22,033 bases of DNA from JBEVNX01 sp040507895 (lineage in GTDB: Bacteria; Desulfobacterota; Binatia; JACPRU01): assembly GCA_040507895.1 (NCBI GenBank), contig JBEVNX010000063.1, positions 1 to 22,033 of the forward strand, read 5' to 3'. Both the position numbers and the translations under genes were made by a program. Position 1 is the first letter of the stretch. Each line of letters opens with the position of its first letter. Under the pieces are notes generated by a model that searched no databases, was not told the origin of the DNA, and was given only the letters and a program-made list of their open reading frames with translations. Positions 7,623-15,832 of this stretch are shown one piece after another.

Positions 7623-8834
7623 ATGTCCCGAATCGAGCCCCTTCTCGAGCGCATCCTCGCGCTGGACGCTTCCGATCTCTACCTCACGGTCGGCAGCCCA
7701 CCTGTCTTCCGGGTGGAAGGCGTGGCGGTTCCGGCCAACGAGCCGGCTCTCAGCGAAGCGGACACCGTCGCGCTCGCCGACGAGGCCATGAGCGATCCGA
7801 GCCAACGCGAGGAGTTCGCAAAGGTCAAAGAGATGAACTTGGCGCTGGCGCTCGACGTGCGCGGCCGCTTCCGCTGCAACATCTTCCGCCAGCGCAACGC
7901 CGTCGGCCTGGTGATCCGGCAGATCAAGCTCAACGTACCGACGATCGAGCAGCTCGAGCTGCCCGCGGTGCTGAAGGACCTCGCGCTCACCAAGCGCGGG
8001 CTCGTGCTCATCACCGGAGCGACCGGATCGGGGAAATCGACCACGCAGGCGGCGATGATCGACTACCGCAACTCGATCACCTCCGGTCACATCATCACGA
8101 TCGAGGACCCTGTGGAGTTCATGCACCGCCACAAGAAATCCATCGTGACGCAGCGCGAGGTCGGATTCGATACGCTCTCCTTTCACGAGGCCCTGCGCAA
8201 CACGCTGCGCCAAGCTCCCGACGTGATCCTCATCGGCGAGGTGCGCGACGAGGTCACCATGGAGGCCGCCATCACGTTCGCCGAGACGGGCCACCTCTGC
8301 CTGGCGACCCTGCACTCGAACAACGCCAACCAGTCGATCGAGCGCATCATGAATTTCTTTCCCGCGATCCGTCACCCGCAGATCTATCTGCAGTTGTCCC
8401 TGAACCTGCGAGGGATCGTCTCGCAGCGTCTGATCGCCGGCTCCGACGGCAAGCGCGTCGCCGCGCTCGAGATCCTGCTCGACACCCCGCGCGTCAAGGA
8501 CCTCATCAAGAAGGGCGAGATCGACACGCTGAAAGATGCCCTCGAGCAAGGCACCAACGAGGGCTGCCAGACGTTCGACGAATCTCTCTTCCGCCTGGCC
8601 GTCGACGGCAAGATCGACGCCGAGCAGGCGCTCGCCAACGCGGACAGCGCCAACAACCTCCGCTTGCGGCTGCGCAACGACGAGATGGCCAAGGGCCAGG
8701 CGGAGAAGGAGGCGCCGACCTTCCGTCTGCAGGACCCGGCCCATGCCCGCAAGCTCGCCACGGCTCCCCGCGTCCTACAAGCGCGCGGCGGGGCTCAGCG
8801 AGAGAGCGCTTCGCCCGTCCCGCTCAAGCGCTGA
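7623..8834 (+). CDS. pilU: PilT-dependent retraction ATPase PilU
   Basis: PilU is a PilT paralogue that assists forceful pilus retraction. The 403-residue protein has the PilU-type N-terminus (RIEPLLERILALDASDLYLTVGSPP), Walker A GATGSGKST at 132-140, catalytic E206 in APDVILIGEVRD and the His box GHLCLATLHSNNA. In place of AIRNLIRE it has PRVKDLIKKGEID, which is typical of PilU rather than PilT. The last ~50 residues are charged and probably disordered. The ATG is preceded by GAGGGGAG. It follows pilT2 by 9 bp, so the two are almost certainly one transcript. The 3' end overlaps the convergent cutA by 11 bp. Confidence 0.93.
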   Translation: MSRIEPLLERILALDASDLYLTVGSPPVFRVEGVAVPANEPALSEADTVALADEAMSDPSQREEFAKVKEMNLALALDVRGRFRCNIFRQRNAVGLVIRQIKLNVPTIEQLELPAVLKDLALTKRGLVLITGATGSGKSTTQAAMIDYRNSITSGHIITIEDPVEFMHRHKKSIVTQREVGFDTLSFHEALRNTLRQAPDVILIGEVRDEVTMEAAITFAETGHLCLATLHSNNANQSIERIMNFFPAIRHPQIYLQLSLNLRGIVSQRLIAGSDGKRVAALEILLDTPRVKDLIKKGEIDTLKDALEQGTNEGCQTFDESLFRLAVDGKIDAEQALANADSANNLRLRLRNDEMAKGQAEKEAPTFRLQDPAHARKLATAPRVLQARGGAQRESASPVPLKR

Positions 8835-9156
8835 CCGCGCCGAACAGCCACTCGAGATAGACTTTCGACCCCGCGGCAACGTCGAGGGCGATCACCTCGG
8901 GCAGTTCGTACGTGTGGAGGCTCTTCACGCGAGCTTCGACTGCGGCGAACCGCCCGCGCACGGTCTTGATCACGAGCAGCCACTCGGAGTCGACCGTGAC
9001 CTTCTCCTCCCATCGATAGATCGAGCGCACGCCGGGAACGACGTTCACGCACGCCGCGATCCTTTCGGAGACGAGGGCGCGCGCGACTGCCTCGGCGTTC
9101 TCGGCCGAGCCGGCCGTCACGAGCACGACGATCGGTTGCTCCTCGTTCCCGCGCAT
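8824..9156 (-). CDS. cutA: CutA1 divalent-cation tolerance protein
   Basis: CutA1 is a small trimeric ferredoxin-like protein related in fold to PII. It was named for copper tolerance, but its general role is unsettled. The family motifs are all present: VLVTAGSAENAE, RIAACVNVVPGVRSIYRWE, LLVIKTV, VKSLHTYELPEVIAL and GSKVYLEWL. A TTG at 9162 is possible, but the ATG at 9156 (MRGNEEQPIVV) gives the usual length of 110 residues; no clear Shine-Dalgarno is visible for either. It is convergent with pilU (11-bp overlap) and divergent from rplU. Confidence 0.93.
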   Translation of the reverse strand: MRGNEEQPIVVLVTAGSAENAEAVARALVSERIAACVNVVPGVRSIYRWEEKVTVDSEWLLVIKTVRGRFAAVEARVKSLHTYELPEVIALDVAAGSKVYLEWLFGAVSA

Positions 9157-9165
9157 GCGCAAACG

Positions 9166-9194
9166 TTGACACGCGTCCTACGCTCCTGTAAACC
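9166..9194 (+). promoter_or_regulatory. Candidate sigma-70-type promoter for rplU-rpmA
   Basis: A perfect -35 hexamer TTGACA (9166-9171) is followed after 17 bp by TAAACC (9189-9194), a weak -10. The predicted start near 9201 would give a leader of about 39 nt before the rplU ATG. The position in the cutA-rplU divergent gap supports it; the weak -10 is the reason for doubt. Confidence 0.4.
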
Positions 9195-9239
9195 CTCGGG
9201 ATTCGCAGATCATCGTGCGGCAAGGACGCCGAAGCAGCT

Positions 9240-9554
9240 ATGGACTACGCAGTCGTTCGTACGGGGGGTAAGCAGTACCGCGTCTCCCCCGGAGACCTCG
9301 TCGAAGTGGAGCTGCTGCCCACCGCGGCCGGCGAGACGGTCGAGCTCGGGGAGGTACTCCTCACCTCGGCGGGCGGCGCCGTTCGTGTCGGCACGCCGAC
9401 CGTGGCCGGAGTCCGCGTCACCGCCAAGATCGTCGAGCACGGCAAGGCCAAGAAGATCCTGGTGTTCAAGATGAAGCGGCGCAAGAACGAACGGCGCAAG
9501 CGCGGCCACCGCCAGCGCACCACCACGTTGCGCGTCCTAGAGATCGTCGGCTGA
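9240..9554 (+). CDS. rplU: 50S ribosomal protein L21
   Basis: The 104-residue protein begins MDYAVVRTGGKQYRVSPGD and has the L21 core (LGEVLL, VGTPTVAGVRVTAKIVEHGKA) and the basic RNA-binding segment KILVFKMKRRKNERRKRGHR ending TTLRVLEI. L21 binds 23S rRNA in the large subunit. The length is normal. It lies 22 bp before rpmA, the usual pair, and starts the ribosome-assembly operon here. Confidence 0.97.
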   Translation: MDYAVVRTGGKQYRVSPGDLVEVELLPTAAGETVELGEVLLTSAGGAVRVGTPTVAGVRVTAKIVEHGKAKKILVFKMKRRKNERRKRGHRQRTTTLRVLEIVG

Positions 9555-9576
9555 ACGGGTCGCGGGAGAGCGAGCG

Positions 9577-9834
9577 ATGGCTCACAAGAAGGGACAGGGC
9601 AGCAGCCGCAACGGGCGGGACAGCTCGGGACAGCGGCGCGGCGTGAAAATCTTCGCCGGTGAGCAGGTGCGGGCCGGCAACATCCTGGTCCGCCAGGTGG
9701 GCACCCGGGTCCATCCGGGCCGCAACGTCGGCATGGGCCGCGACTTCACGCTCTTCGCGCTGACCGACGGGATCGTCCGCTACGAGCGCTTCGGCAAAGA
9801 CCGCCGCCGCGTGAGCATCCAGCCGCCGGCGTAG
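9577..9834 (+). CDS. rpmA: 50S ribosomal protein L27
   Basis: L27 reaches the peptidyl-transferase centre with its N-terminal tail. The 85-residue protein has MAHKKGQGSSRNGRDSSGQR, GVKIFAGEQVRAGNILVRQ, GTRVHPGRNVGMGRDFTLFAL and a basic C-terminus. The N-terminus has no Firmicute-type cleavable extension. It is followed after 36 bp by an intrinsic terminator. Confidence 0.97.
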   Translation: MAHKKGQGSSRNGRDSSGQRRGVKIFAGEQVRAGNILVRQVGTRVHPGRNVGMGRDFTLFALTDGIVRYERFGKDRRRVSIQPPA

Positions 9835-9870
9835 GTCTGGCCCGCGACCGGCGTTCTGCGCTGCTACCTG

Positions 9871-9903
9871 AAGCCCCCGCGCTCGACGCCCGGGGGCTTT
9901 TTT
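9871..9903 (+). terminator. Rho-independent terminator between rpmA and obgE
   Basis: AAGCCCCCG (9871-9879) and CGGGGGCTT (9891-9899) form a perfect nine-pair stem with an 11-base loop, followed by a run of six T (9898-9903). This is a textbook terminator for rplU-rpmA. It ends two bases before the obgE ATG at 9905, and the GGGGG of the right arm is the only Shine-Dalgarno-like sequence available to obgE. Confidence 0.88.
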
Positions 9904-9904
9904 C

Positions 9905-10945
9905 ATGAAGTTCATCGACGAGGTGGAGATCCGGGTGAAGGGTGGCGATGGCGGGCGGCCGTGCGTCGCCTTCCTGCGTGAGAAGTATCGGCCGCACGGC
10001 GGTCCAGCCGGCGGTGACGGCGGCCATGGCGGCAGCGTCGTGCTACGCGCGGATGGCGGCGTGAGCACGCTTCTCGACTTCAAGTTCGAGAGCCGCATCG
10101 AAGCCGAGCGCGGCGAGCACGGGCGCGGCAAGTGCCAGCACGGCCGGCGCGGCAACGACAAGGTGGTGCGCGTACCGGCGGGCACGCTCGTTTTCGACGC
10201 GGCGAACGGCGAGCTGATCGCCGACCTCGCCGAAGTCGGCGCCGAGGCGATCGTGGCGCGTGGCGGGCGGGGTGGGCACGGCAACGCCCGCTTCGCCACG
10301 CCGACGAACCAGGCGCCGCGCAGGACGATTCCCGCCACCCCGGGGGAGGAGCACCGTCTGCGGCTCGAGCTCCGCCTGCTTGCCGACGTCGGCATCATCG
10401 GGATGCCGAACGCGGGAAAGTCGACTCTCGTGCGCGCGATCTCAGCCGCGCGGCCGAAGGTCGCCGACTACCCATTCACGACGCTGGTCCCCCAACTCGG
10501 GGTCGTCGGTTGCGGCGAGGGCCGCTCCTTCGTCGTCGCCGACGTTCCGGGCTTGATTCCGGGGGCCTACCGAGGCGAGGGGCTCGGGCATCGTTTCTTG
10601 CGCCACGTCATGCGCACGCGGCTTCTCGTTCACCTGATCGATCTCGCCGCGCTCGCCGGTCGCGACCCCGTGGCCGACTTCGAGGCCATTAACCTCGAGC
10701 TCCGACGATTCGACCCGGCGCTCGGTAGACGGCCACAAGTCGTGGTCGGCAACAAGATCGATCTCGCCGAGAGCCGCGCCGACGCGGCGCGCGTCGCGGC
10801 CGAGCTTCGTTCTCACGGAGTCGAGCTTCACACTCTGTCCGCCGCGACGGGCGACGGCGTCCCGGAGCTCGTCTCGTTCCTGTGCGGCGCGGTCGAGCGC
10901 GCGAAAGGCAACCTCCCGCTTCGCGTCGCGGGCCCACGATCGTGA
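9905..10945 (+). CDS. obgE: Obg/CgtA GTPase (ribosome assembly)
   Basis: Obg is an essential GTPase for 50S assembly and stress signalling. The 346-residue protein has the glycine-rich Obg fold (MKFIDEVEIRVKGGDGG, GGDGGHGGSV, ARGGRGGHGNARF). The G domain follows, with G1 GMPNAGKST at 166-174, switch residues YPFTTLVPQLG, G3 DVPGLI, G4 NKID and G5 SAATG. No long C-terminal extension is present, which is common outside the enterics. The ATG lies two bases after the terminator T-tract, so the message must come from read-through or have an unusual initiation. The stop overlaps the proB start (GTGA). Confidence 0.96.
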   Translation: MKFIDEVEIRVKGGDGGRPCVAFLREKYRPHGGPAGGDGGHGGSVVLRADGGVSTLLDFKFESRIEAERGEHGRGKCQHGRRGNDKVVRVPAGTLVFDAANGELIADLAEVGAEAIVARGGRGGHGNARFATPTNQAPRRTIPATPGEEHRLRLELRLLADVGIIGMPNAGKSTLVRAISAARPKVADYPFTTLVPQLGVVGCGEGRSFVVADVPGLIPGAYRGEGLGHRFLRHVMRTRLLVHLIDLAALAGRDPVADFEAINLELRRFDPALGRRPQVVVGNKIDLAESRADAARVAAELRSHGVELHTLSAATGDGVPELVSFLCGAVERAKGNLPLRVAGPRS

Positions 10946-12078
10946 ACCAGCTCACCTACAAGCATACGATCCTCAAGCGCGCGCGGCGCGTCGTCGTGAA
11001 GGTCGGCTCGAGCCTGCTGTCCGCCGAGCAGGGGCTCGACAGGCGCCGCATCCGCTCGCTGGTTCGCGAGCTGGACGAGCTCGCCGGCGATCGGCGCGAG
11101 TTCTTGCTGGTGACGTCGGGGGCCGTGGCGGCGGGCTGCGCCCGCCTCGGGCTTCGCGAGCGTCCGCGCACCATTCCCCAGAAGCAAGCGGCGGCTGCCG
11201 TCGGCCAGATCGACCTCATGGCCGCCTACAAAGAGTCGTTCGAAACTCGCGGGCGCCATGTCGCGCAGATCCTGCTGACGCGCGAGGACCTGAGCAGCCG
11301 CCGGCGCTACCTGAACGCCAAGCACGCGATCGGCGCGCTCCTCGAAGCGCACGTGCTGCCGATCGTCAACGAGAACGACACGGTGGCGGTGGACGAGATC
11401 AAGCTCGGCGACAACGACAATCTCTCGGCGGCGGTATCCGTGCTCGTGGAGGCGGATCTACTCGTGATTCTTTCCGACGTCGACGGGCTGCACACCGCCG
11501 ACCCGCAGAGCGACGAGCGAGCGGAGCCCGTGCCGGTGGTCGTGGCGAACGACCCGCGCGCCGACCGCTTCGCCGGCACGAACGCCGGCCGTCTCGGCAC
11601 CGGCGGCATGGCCACCAAGCTCGACGCCGCACGCAAAGCGGCCGCGGTCGGCATCGCCACGATCATCGCCGACGGCCGACGCGAGGCCGCGCTCGGTCGA
11701 GTGCTCGACGCCGCGACGGTGTCCGGCACGCTCGTGGTGCCTTCGGCGGATCGGCTGACGAGCCGCAAGCACTGGATCGCCTTCACTCTGCGCCCCCAGG
11801 GCGCGCTGCATCTCGACGGCGGCGCGGCGGCAGCGCTGCGAGATCGCGGTCGGAGTCTGCTTCCTTCGGGATTACGCCTCGTCGACGGCTCGTTCGGCGC
11901 CGGCGATTGCGTCCGCTGCCTCGCGCCCGACGGCAGCGAGGTCGCGCGCGGCCTGGTCAACTACAGCGCCGCCGAGCTCCGCCGCATCCAGGGAAGTCAC
12001 ACGCGCGACATCGATTCGATCCTCGGCTATAAGATCTGCGACGAGGTGATCCATCGCGACGACATGGTGATCGCGTGA
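10942..12078 (+). CDS. proB: Glutamate 5-kinase with PUA domain
   Basis: ProB phosphorylates glutamate in the first step of proline synthesis. The protein has 378 residues: an amino-acid kinase domain (VVVKVGSSLLS near 17-27, LLVTSGAVAAGCARLG, VNENDTVAVDEIKLGDNDNLSA, LLVILSDVDGLHTADP, GTGGMATKLDAA) and a C-terminal PUA domain from about residue 285 to the IQG motif near 352. The frame is open further upstream to 10882, but GTG at 10942 is chosen because it overlaps the obgE stop by 4 nt and gives the standard N-terminus. It overlaps proA by another 4 nt, so obgE-proB-proA are probably translationally coupled. Confidence 0.95.
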   Translation: MNQLTYKHTILKRARRVVVKVGSSLLSAEQGLDRRRIRSLVRELDELAGDRREFLLVTSGAVAAGCARLGLRERPRTIPQKQAAAAVGQIDLMAAYKESFETRGRHVAQILLTREDLSSRRRYLNAKHAIGALLEAHVLPIVNENDTVAVDEIKLGDNDNLSAAVSVLVEADLLVILSDVDGLHTADPQSDERAEPVPVVVANDPRADRFAGTNAGRLGTGGMATKLDAARKAAAVGIATIIADGRREAALGRVLDAATVSGTLVVPSADRLTSRKHWIAFTLRPQGALHLDGGAAAALRDRGRSLLPSGLRLVDGSFGAGDCVRCLAPDGSEVARGLVNYSAAELRRIQGSHTRDIDSILGYKICDEVIHRDDMVIA

Positions 12079-13334
12079 GTCCAGACACCGACGTCGAGGG
12101 GACCGTTCAAGAGATCTGTCGCCGCGCGCGCCGCGCGGCGCGCGGGCTCGCCGCGGTCGACACCGCCGCCAAGAATGAGACCTTGCATCTCGCCGCCGAG
12201 CGTTTGCGCACGGGCGCGTCGCGCCTGCTCGAAGCCAACGGCCGCGACGTGGCCGCCGCCGGCGCGGCGACGGCGGCGTTCCGCGATCGACTGATGCTGA
12301 ACGCCGAGCGCATCGAAGCCATGGCCGGCGGCATCGATCAGATCGCGCTCCTCCCCGATCCGGTTGGCGAGTCGATCGCGGCGTGGCGCCGGCCGAACGG
12401 CCTCGAGATCCACCAGGTGAGAATCCCGATCGGGGTCGTCGGCATCATCTACGAGTCGCGGCCCAACGTCACGGCGGACGCTGCGGCGCTGTGCTTGAAA
12501 TCGGGCAACGCGACGATCCTCAAGGGTGGCTCCGAGGCGCTCTGCACAAACGCCGCAATCGCGGACGTGTTCGCCGGAGCCGTCGCCGACGCGGGCTTGC
12601 CGGTTTCCTCGGTGGAGCTGCTGCGCACGACCGACCGGGCAGCGACGCGAGCGCTGCTGCGCCAGAAGGGGCTCGTCGACGTCATCGTGCCGCGCGGGGG
12701 CAAGGAGCTCATCCGGGCGCTCGAGGAGGAATCCGAGATCCCGGTCATCAAGCACCTCGAAGGCGTCTGCCAGCTCTACGTCGACCGAGCCGCCGACCTC
12801 GAGCGGGCCGGACACATCTGCATCAACGCCAAGATCTCGCGGCCCGGCGTCTGCAACGCGATCGAGAATCTGCTCGTTCACCGCGACGTCGCCGAGTCGT
12901 TCGTTCCCCGCATCGTGCGCGCGCTCGAGGCCGAAGGCGTGGAGGTGCGCGGCTGCCCCGAGACGCGCCGCCTCGCCGCCGTCAAGGCCGCTATCGAGGG
13001 CGACTGGGCGACGGAATACCTCGACAAGATCCTCTCGGTGAAGATCGTCGCGTCGCTCGACGAGGCGCTCGACTTCATCGAACGCTACGGCTCGGGGCTC
13101 GCCGATGCGATCGTCACCGAGGACTACACCGCCGCCCGGCGCTTCCTGTCGGCGGTCGACTCGGCGGCGGTGTTCGTCAACGCTTCCACGCGCTTCACCG
13201 ACGGCTTCGAGTTCGGCTTCGGCGCCGAGATCGGCATCTCCACCAACCGCCTGCACGCGCGCGGCCCCATGGGCCTGCGCGAGCTCACGACGTATAAGTA
13301 TCTCGTCTACGGCTCCGGCCAGGTACGCGAGTAG
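12075..13334 (+). CDS. proA: Glutamate-5-semialdehyde dehydrogenase (gamma-glutamyl phosphate reductase)
   Basis: ProA reduces gamma-glutamyl phosphate with NADPH, the second proline step. The 419-residue protein is full length. It shows RIPIGVVGIIYESRPNVTAD, KSGNATILKGGSEA, IVPRGGKELI, HLEGVCQLYVD, the catalytic cysteine C260 in RPGVCNAIENLLVH, and the C-terminal HARGPMGLRELTTYKY. The GTG start overlaps the proB stop (GTGA). The nadD start follows after 4 bp. Confidence 0.96.
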   Translation: MSPDTDVEGTVQEICRRARRAARGLAAVDTAAKNETLHLAAERLRTGASRLLEANGRDVAAAGAATAAFRDRLMLNAERIEAMAGGIDQIALLPDPVGESIAAWRRPNGLEIHQVRIPIGVVGIIYESRPNVTADAAALCLKSGNATILKGGSEALCTNAAIADVFAGAVADAGLPVSSVELLRTTDRAATRALLRQKGLVDVIVPRGGKELIRALEEESEIPVIKHLEGVCQLYVDRAADLERAGHICINAKISRPGVCNAIENLLVHRDVAESFVPRIVRALEAEGVEVRGCPETRRLAAVKAAIEGDWATEYLDKILSVKIVASLDEALDFIERYGSGLADAIVTEDYTAARRFLSAVDSAAVFVNASTRFTDGFEFGFGAEIGISTNRLHARGPMGLRELTTYKYLVYGSGQVRE

Positions 13335-13338
13335 GCAC

Positions 13339-14004
13339 GTGGCGCCGCGCACGGGTATCCTCGGCGGGTCGTTCGACCCGATCCATCTCGGCCATCTGCG
13401 CAGCGCGGAGGAAGTCCGCGAAGCGTTCGCTCTCGATCGCGTGGCGTTCGTGCCGGCGAATCGCCCACCGCACAAGCCTGACCGACGGCTCGCCGACGGC
13501 CGCCAGCGCCTCGCCATGGTCGAGCTCGCCGTCGCCGACAATCCCCCCTTCCTCACTTCCAGCCTGGAGATCGACCGCGGAGGTGTCTCCTACTCGATCG
13601 AGACGCTCGAAGCGTTCACGGCGACCGAGAGCGACGCGCAGCTGTTCTTCATCGTCGGCGTCGATGCGTTCGGCGAGATGCAGACGTGGAAAGACGCCGC
13701 GCGTGTGTTCGAACTCGCCAACGTCGTCGTGACGAACCGCCCGCCGCACGCGGCGCCGACCTCGATCGAGCATTTACCCGTTGCCGCTCGGGAGGCCTTT
13801 TGTTATGATCCGCCCACGCTGAGTTATCGACATCGCAGCGGAACTCGTCTGTCCTTTCTGCCCATCACAGGACTCGATATCTCAGCTACGGCCGTGCGCG
13901 AGCGCGTCCGACGCGGCCAATCGATTCGCTATCTCGTTCCCACCGACGTGGAGCGGTACATTCGCAAGCACGGCCTCTACCGAAGCGGAGAATCCATCGG
14001 TTGA
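13339..14004 (+). CDS. nadD: Nicotinate-nucleotide adenylyltransferase
   Basis: NadD makes nicotinate adenine dinucleotide in NAD synthesis. The 221-residue protein has GILGGSFDPIHLGHL (HxGH at 16-19), VPANRPPHK, FIVGVDAFGEMQTWKD, NVVVTNRP and the C-terminal LDISATAVRERVRRG (182-187 SATAVR). The frame is open upstream into proA, but the family N-terminus fixes the start at GTG 13339, four bases after the proA stop. The stop overlaps the TTG start of rsfS. Confidence 0.95.
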   Translation: MAPRTGILGGSFDPIHLGHLRSAEEVREAFALDRVAFVPANRPPHKPDRRLADGRQRLAMVELAVADNPPFLTSSLEIDRGGVSYSIETLEAFTATESDAQLFFIVGVDAFGEMQTWKDAARVFELANVVVTNRPPHAAPTSIEHLPVAAREAFCYDPPTLSYRHRSGTRLSFLPITGLDISATAVRERVRRGQSIRYLVPTDVERYIRKHGLYRSGESIG

Positions 14005-14402
14005 CCTCCAGAGACAGCTTCGAAAGAGCTCTGTTCTGCACGCGCTTCGCTCTGGACAAGAAGGCCTACGATCTCGAGCTGCTCGACGTCTCGAAGCTGA
14101 CGACGGTGGCCGACTACTTCCTGATCTGCACCGGCCGCTCGGACACTCAGGTGCGAGCGATCGCCCAGCACCTCGAGGAAGGCCTTGCGGCCGAAGGCAT
14201 TCGGCCGCAGGCGATCGAAGGCTACCCACGCGGACAGTGGGTGCTGATGGACTACGGCGATGTCGTGGTCCACATCTTCTACCAGCCGATCCGCGCGTTC
14301 TACGATCTCGAAGGCCTGTGGATCCGGGCGCCGCGCGTGCGCCTACCCGAGCCTTACTATTCGCAAGCACGCTCCTTCGTCACCGGCACCGAAGGATACT
14401 GA
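14001..14402 (+). CDS. rsfS: Ribosome silencing factor RsfS
   Basis: RsfS binds L14 and blocks 30S/50S joining under starvation. The 133-residue protein has LDKKAYDLELLDVSKLTTVADYF, ICTGRSDTQVRAIAQHLEE, GYPRGQWVLMDYGDVVVHIF and the FYDLEGLW motif near the end. The start is TTG at 14001, overlapping the nadD stop (TTGA), with GGAG ten bases upstream. nadD-rsfS is a conserved pair. Confidence 0.95.
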   Translation: MTSRDSFERALFCTRFALDKKAYDLELLDVSKLTTVADYFLICTGRSDTQVRAIAQHLEEGLAAEGIRPQAIEGYPRGQWVLMDYGDVVVHIFYQPIRAFYDLEGLWIRAPRVRLPEPYYSQARSFVTGTEGY

Positions 14403-14421
14403 GCGTTCGCCAGGGACGCGC

Positions 14422-15771
14422 ATGCTGAAGCGGTTCCTCGGCTTCGTAGCCGTCGGCGCGCTGCTGCTCGGCTTCGGCTTCGTCTTCTACATGAATCCCG
14501 CGATCGTCGAGCTGCACGTCACGCCTTCGCGTAGCTATTCGCTGCCACTACCCCTGTTGGTGCTTGCGAGCTTTCTCGCCGGCGCTGCGGTGATCTTCGC
14601 GCTCGCGCTCATCCGCGAAGCACAATGGACGTTCGGCGAGCGGCTCCGGAGAAGACGCGAGGCGCGCACCGCGAAGAACCGCGCGCTCGTCGCCGCAGGC
14701 CGCGAGCTTCTTTGGCATGGTCGGCCGGAACCCGCGAAGCGAGCGCTACTGCGTCCACCGGCCCGCGAGCGGGATGTCGAAGCGCTCGCGGCTCTCGCTG
14801 AGACCTCGCTCGGCGCCGACCGGCCGGACGAGGCCAGGATCGTTCTCGAGGATGCGCTCACGATTCATCGCGACGACCCTCGCCTGCTCGCCAGTCTGGC
14901 CTCGGTGGCGGCGCGCGAGAGCGAATGGCGTCAAGCGAGCTCGCTCCTCGAGCGCGCGTTCGCTGCAGAGCCAGACAGCGTCCGGCTCGCGGCATCGCTC
15001 CGCGATGCGTACACGCGCGAACGTCGCTGGGCAGACGCCCTGCGCGCCGAGGACCATTACCTCGCGCTTCTACATGAGCCGCGCGGCCTCGAATCCGAGC
15101 GCCCGCGCCGGTCGGGCTTGCGCTACGAGCTGGCGATCAGCCGGGACAAACCCGAAGACGTCGTCGCCGATCTCTATAGAGTGCTGCGCGACGAGCCCTC
15201 GTTCGTACCCGCCGCGGTCTCACTCGGAGATACGCTCCGGCATCTCGGCCGTGACAGCGAAGCCGGACGCGTCTGGCTCCGCGCCGTGCTCCGGCGCCCC
15301 ATGCCGGTGCTGCTCGGCCGCATCGAAGCGCTCTATCACGATCTCGGACAACCGAACAAAGTGACCGCTATCTACCGCCGCCTGCAAACGCGCGGCGCTT
15401 CGTTCTCGCGCTCTGCACGCCTTGCCCGCTTCCTGCTGACCCAGGGGAGGGTCGAAGAGGCCGCGGCCGTGCTCGAATCGGTCGCTTCGACTAGTGACGA
15501 AGCCGAGGCGGCGCTGCTGCGCGGTGAGATCGAACGCCGGCGCGGCAATCCGTCGGCAGCCCTCGAGTCGCTCCACGTCGCCTTCGACGCCTGGCCCGTG
15601 GAGGGTCGCTCGCATGTCTGCGTCATCTGCGGAGGGAGCGTCGCCGAATGGCAGGCGCGCTGTCCGAGCTGCGGCGGTTGGGACGCTCTCCATCCCGCGG
15701 GAGTAGACGCCGTGCCACCGGCCGCGACGACCTCGATGGGCGGGCTATTTCGCCGTCTCGTGGCGCGTTGA
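14422..15771 (+). CDS. LapA-LapB fusion: membrane-anchored TPR protein with rubredoxin-like zinc domain
   Basis: In enterics, LapA (two-helix inner-membrane protein) and LapB (TPR protein with a rubredoxin-like domain) are separate partners that control LpxC turnover by FtsH and thereby LPS synthesis. Here one 449-residue ORF carries both. Residues 4-27 and about 46-70 are membrane helices joined by a short loop with the LapA-like pattern (YMNPAIVELHVTP, then LPLPLLVLASFLAG). About 300 residues of TPR-like helices follow (for example PDEARIVLEDALTIHRDDPRL). The tail is CVIC-x10-CPSC (C400, C403, C414, C417) with WDALHP, as in LapB. The frame is open back to 14260 inside rsfS, but ATG 14422 gives the LapA start and is preceded by AGGGA. 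The LPS role is inferred from family knowledge. Confidence 0.85.
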   Translation: MLKRFLGFVAVGALLLGFGFVFYMNPAIVELHVTPSRSYSLPLPLLVLASFLAGAAVIFALALIREAQWTFGERLRRRREARTAKNRALVAAGRELLWHGRPEPAKRALLRPPARERDVEALAALAETSLGADRPDEARIVLEDALTIHRDDPRLLASLASVAARESEWRQASSLLERAFAAEPDSVRLAASLRDAYTRERRWADALRAEDHYLALLHEPRGLESERPRRSGLRYELAISRDKPEDVVADLYRVLRDEPSFVPAAVSLGDTLRHLGRDSEAGRVWLRAVLRRPMPVLLGRIEALYHDLGQPNKVTAIYRRLQTRGASFSRSARLARFLLTQGRVEEAAAVLESVASTSDEAEAALLRGEIERRRGNPSAALESLHVAFDAWPVEGRSHVCVICGGSVAEWQARCPSCGGWDALHPAGVDAVPPAATTSMGGLFRRLVAR

Positions 15772-15832
15772 GTCAGCTCGCGAGTGCCTTCGGCCGTCGT
15801 GACTCCTTCATCTCGCAGGCTGTCCCACCCCT

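Noticed and set aside
7194..8744. Long minus-strand open frame opposite pilU
   Set aside because: It is the antisense shadow of a well-conserved GC-rich gene; codon bias and motifs all belong to the plus strand.
12027..13556. Long minus-strand open frame opposite proA and nadD
   Set aside because: It is a shadow of two confidently identified genes with no independent motif.
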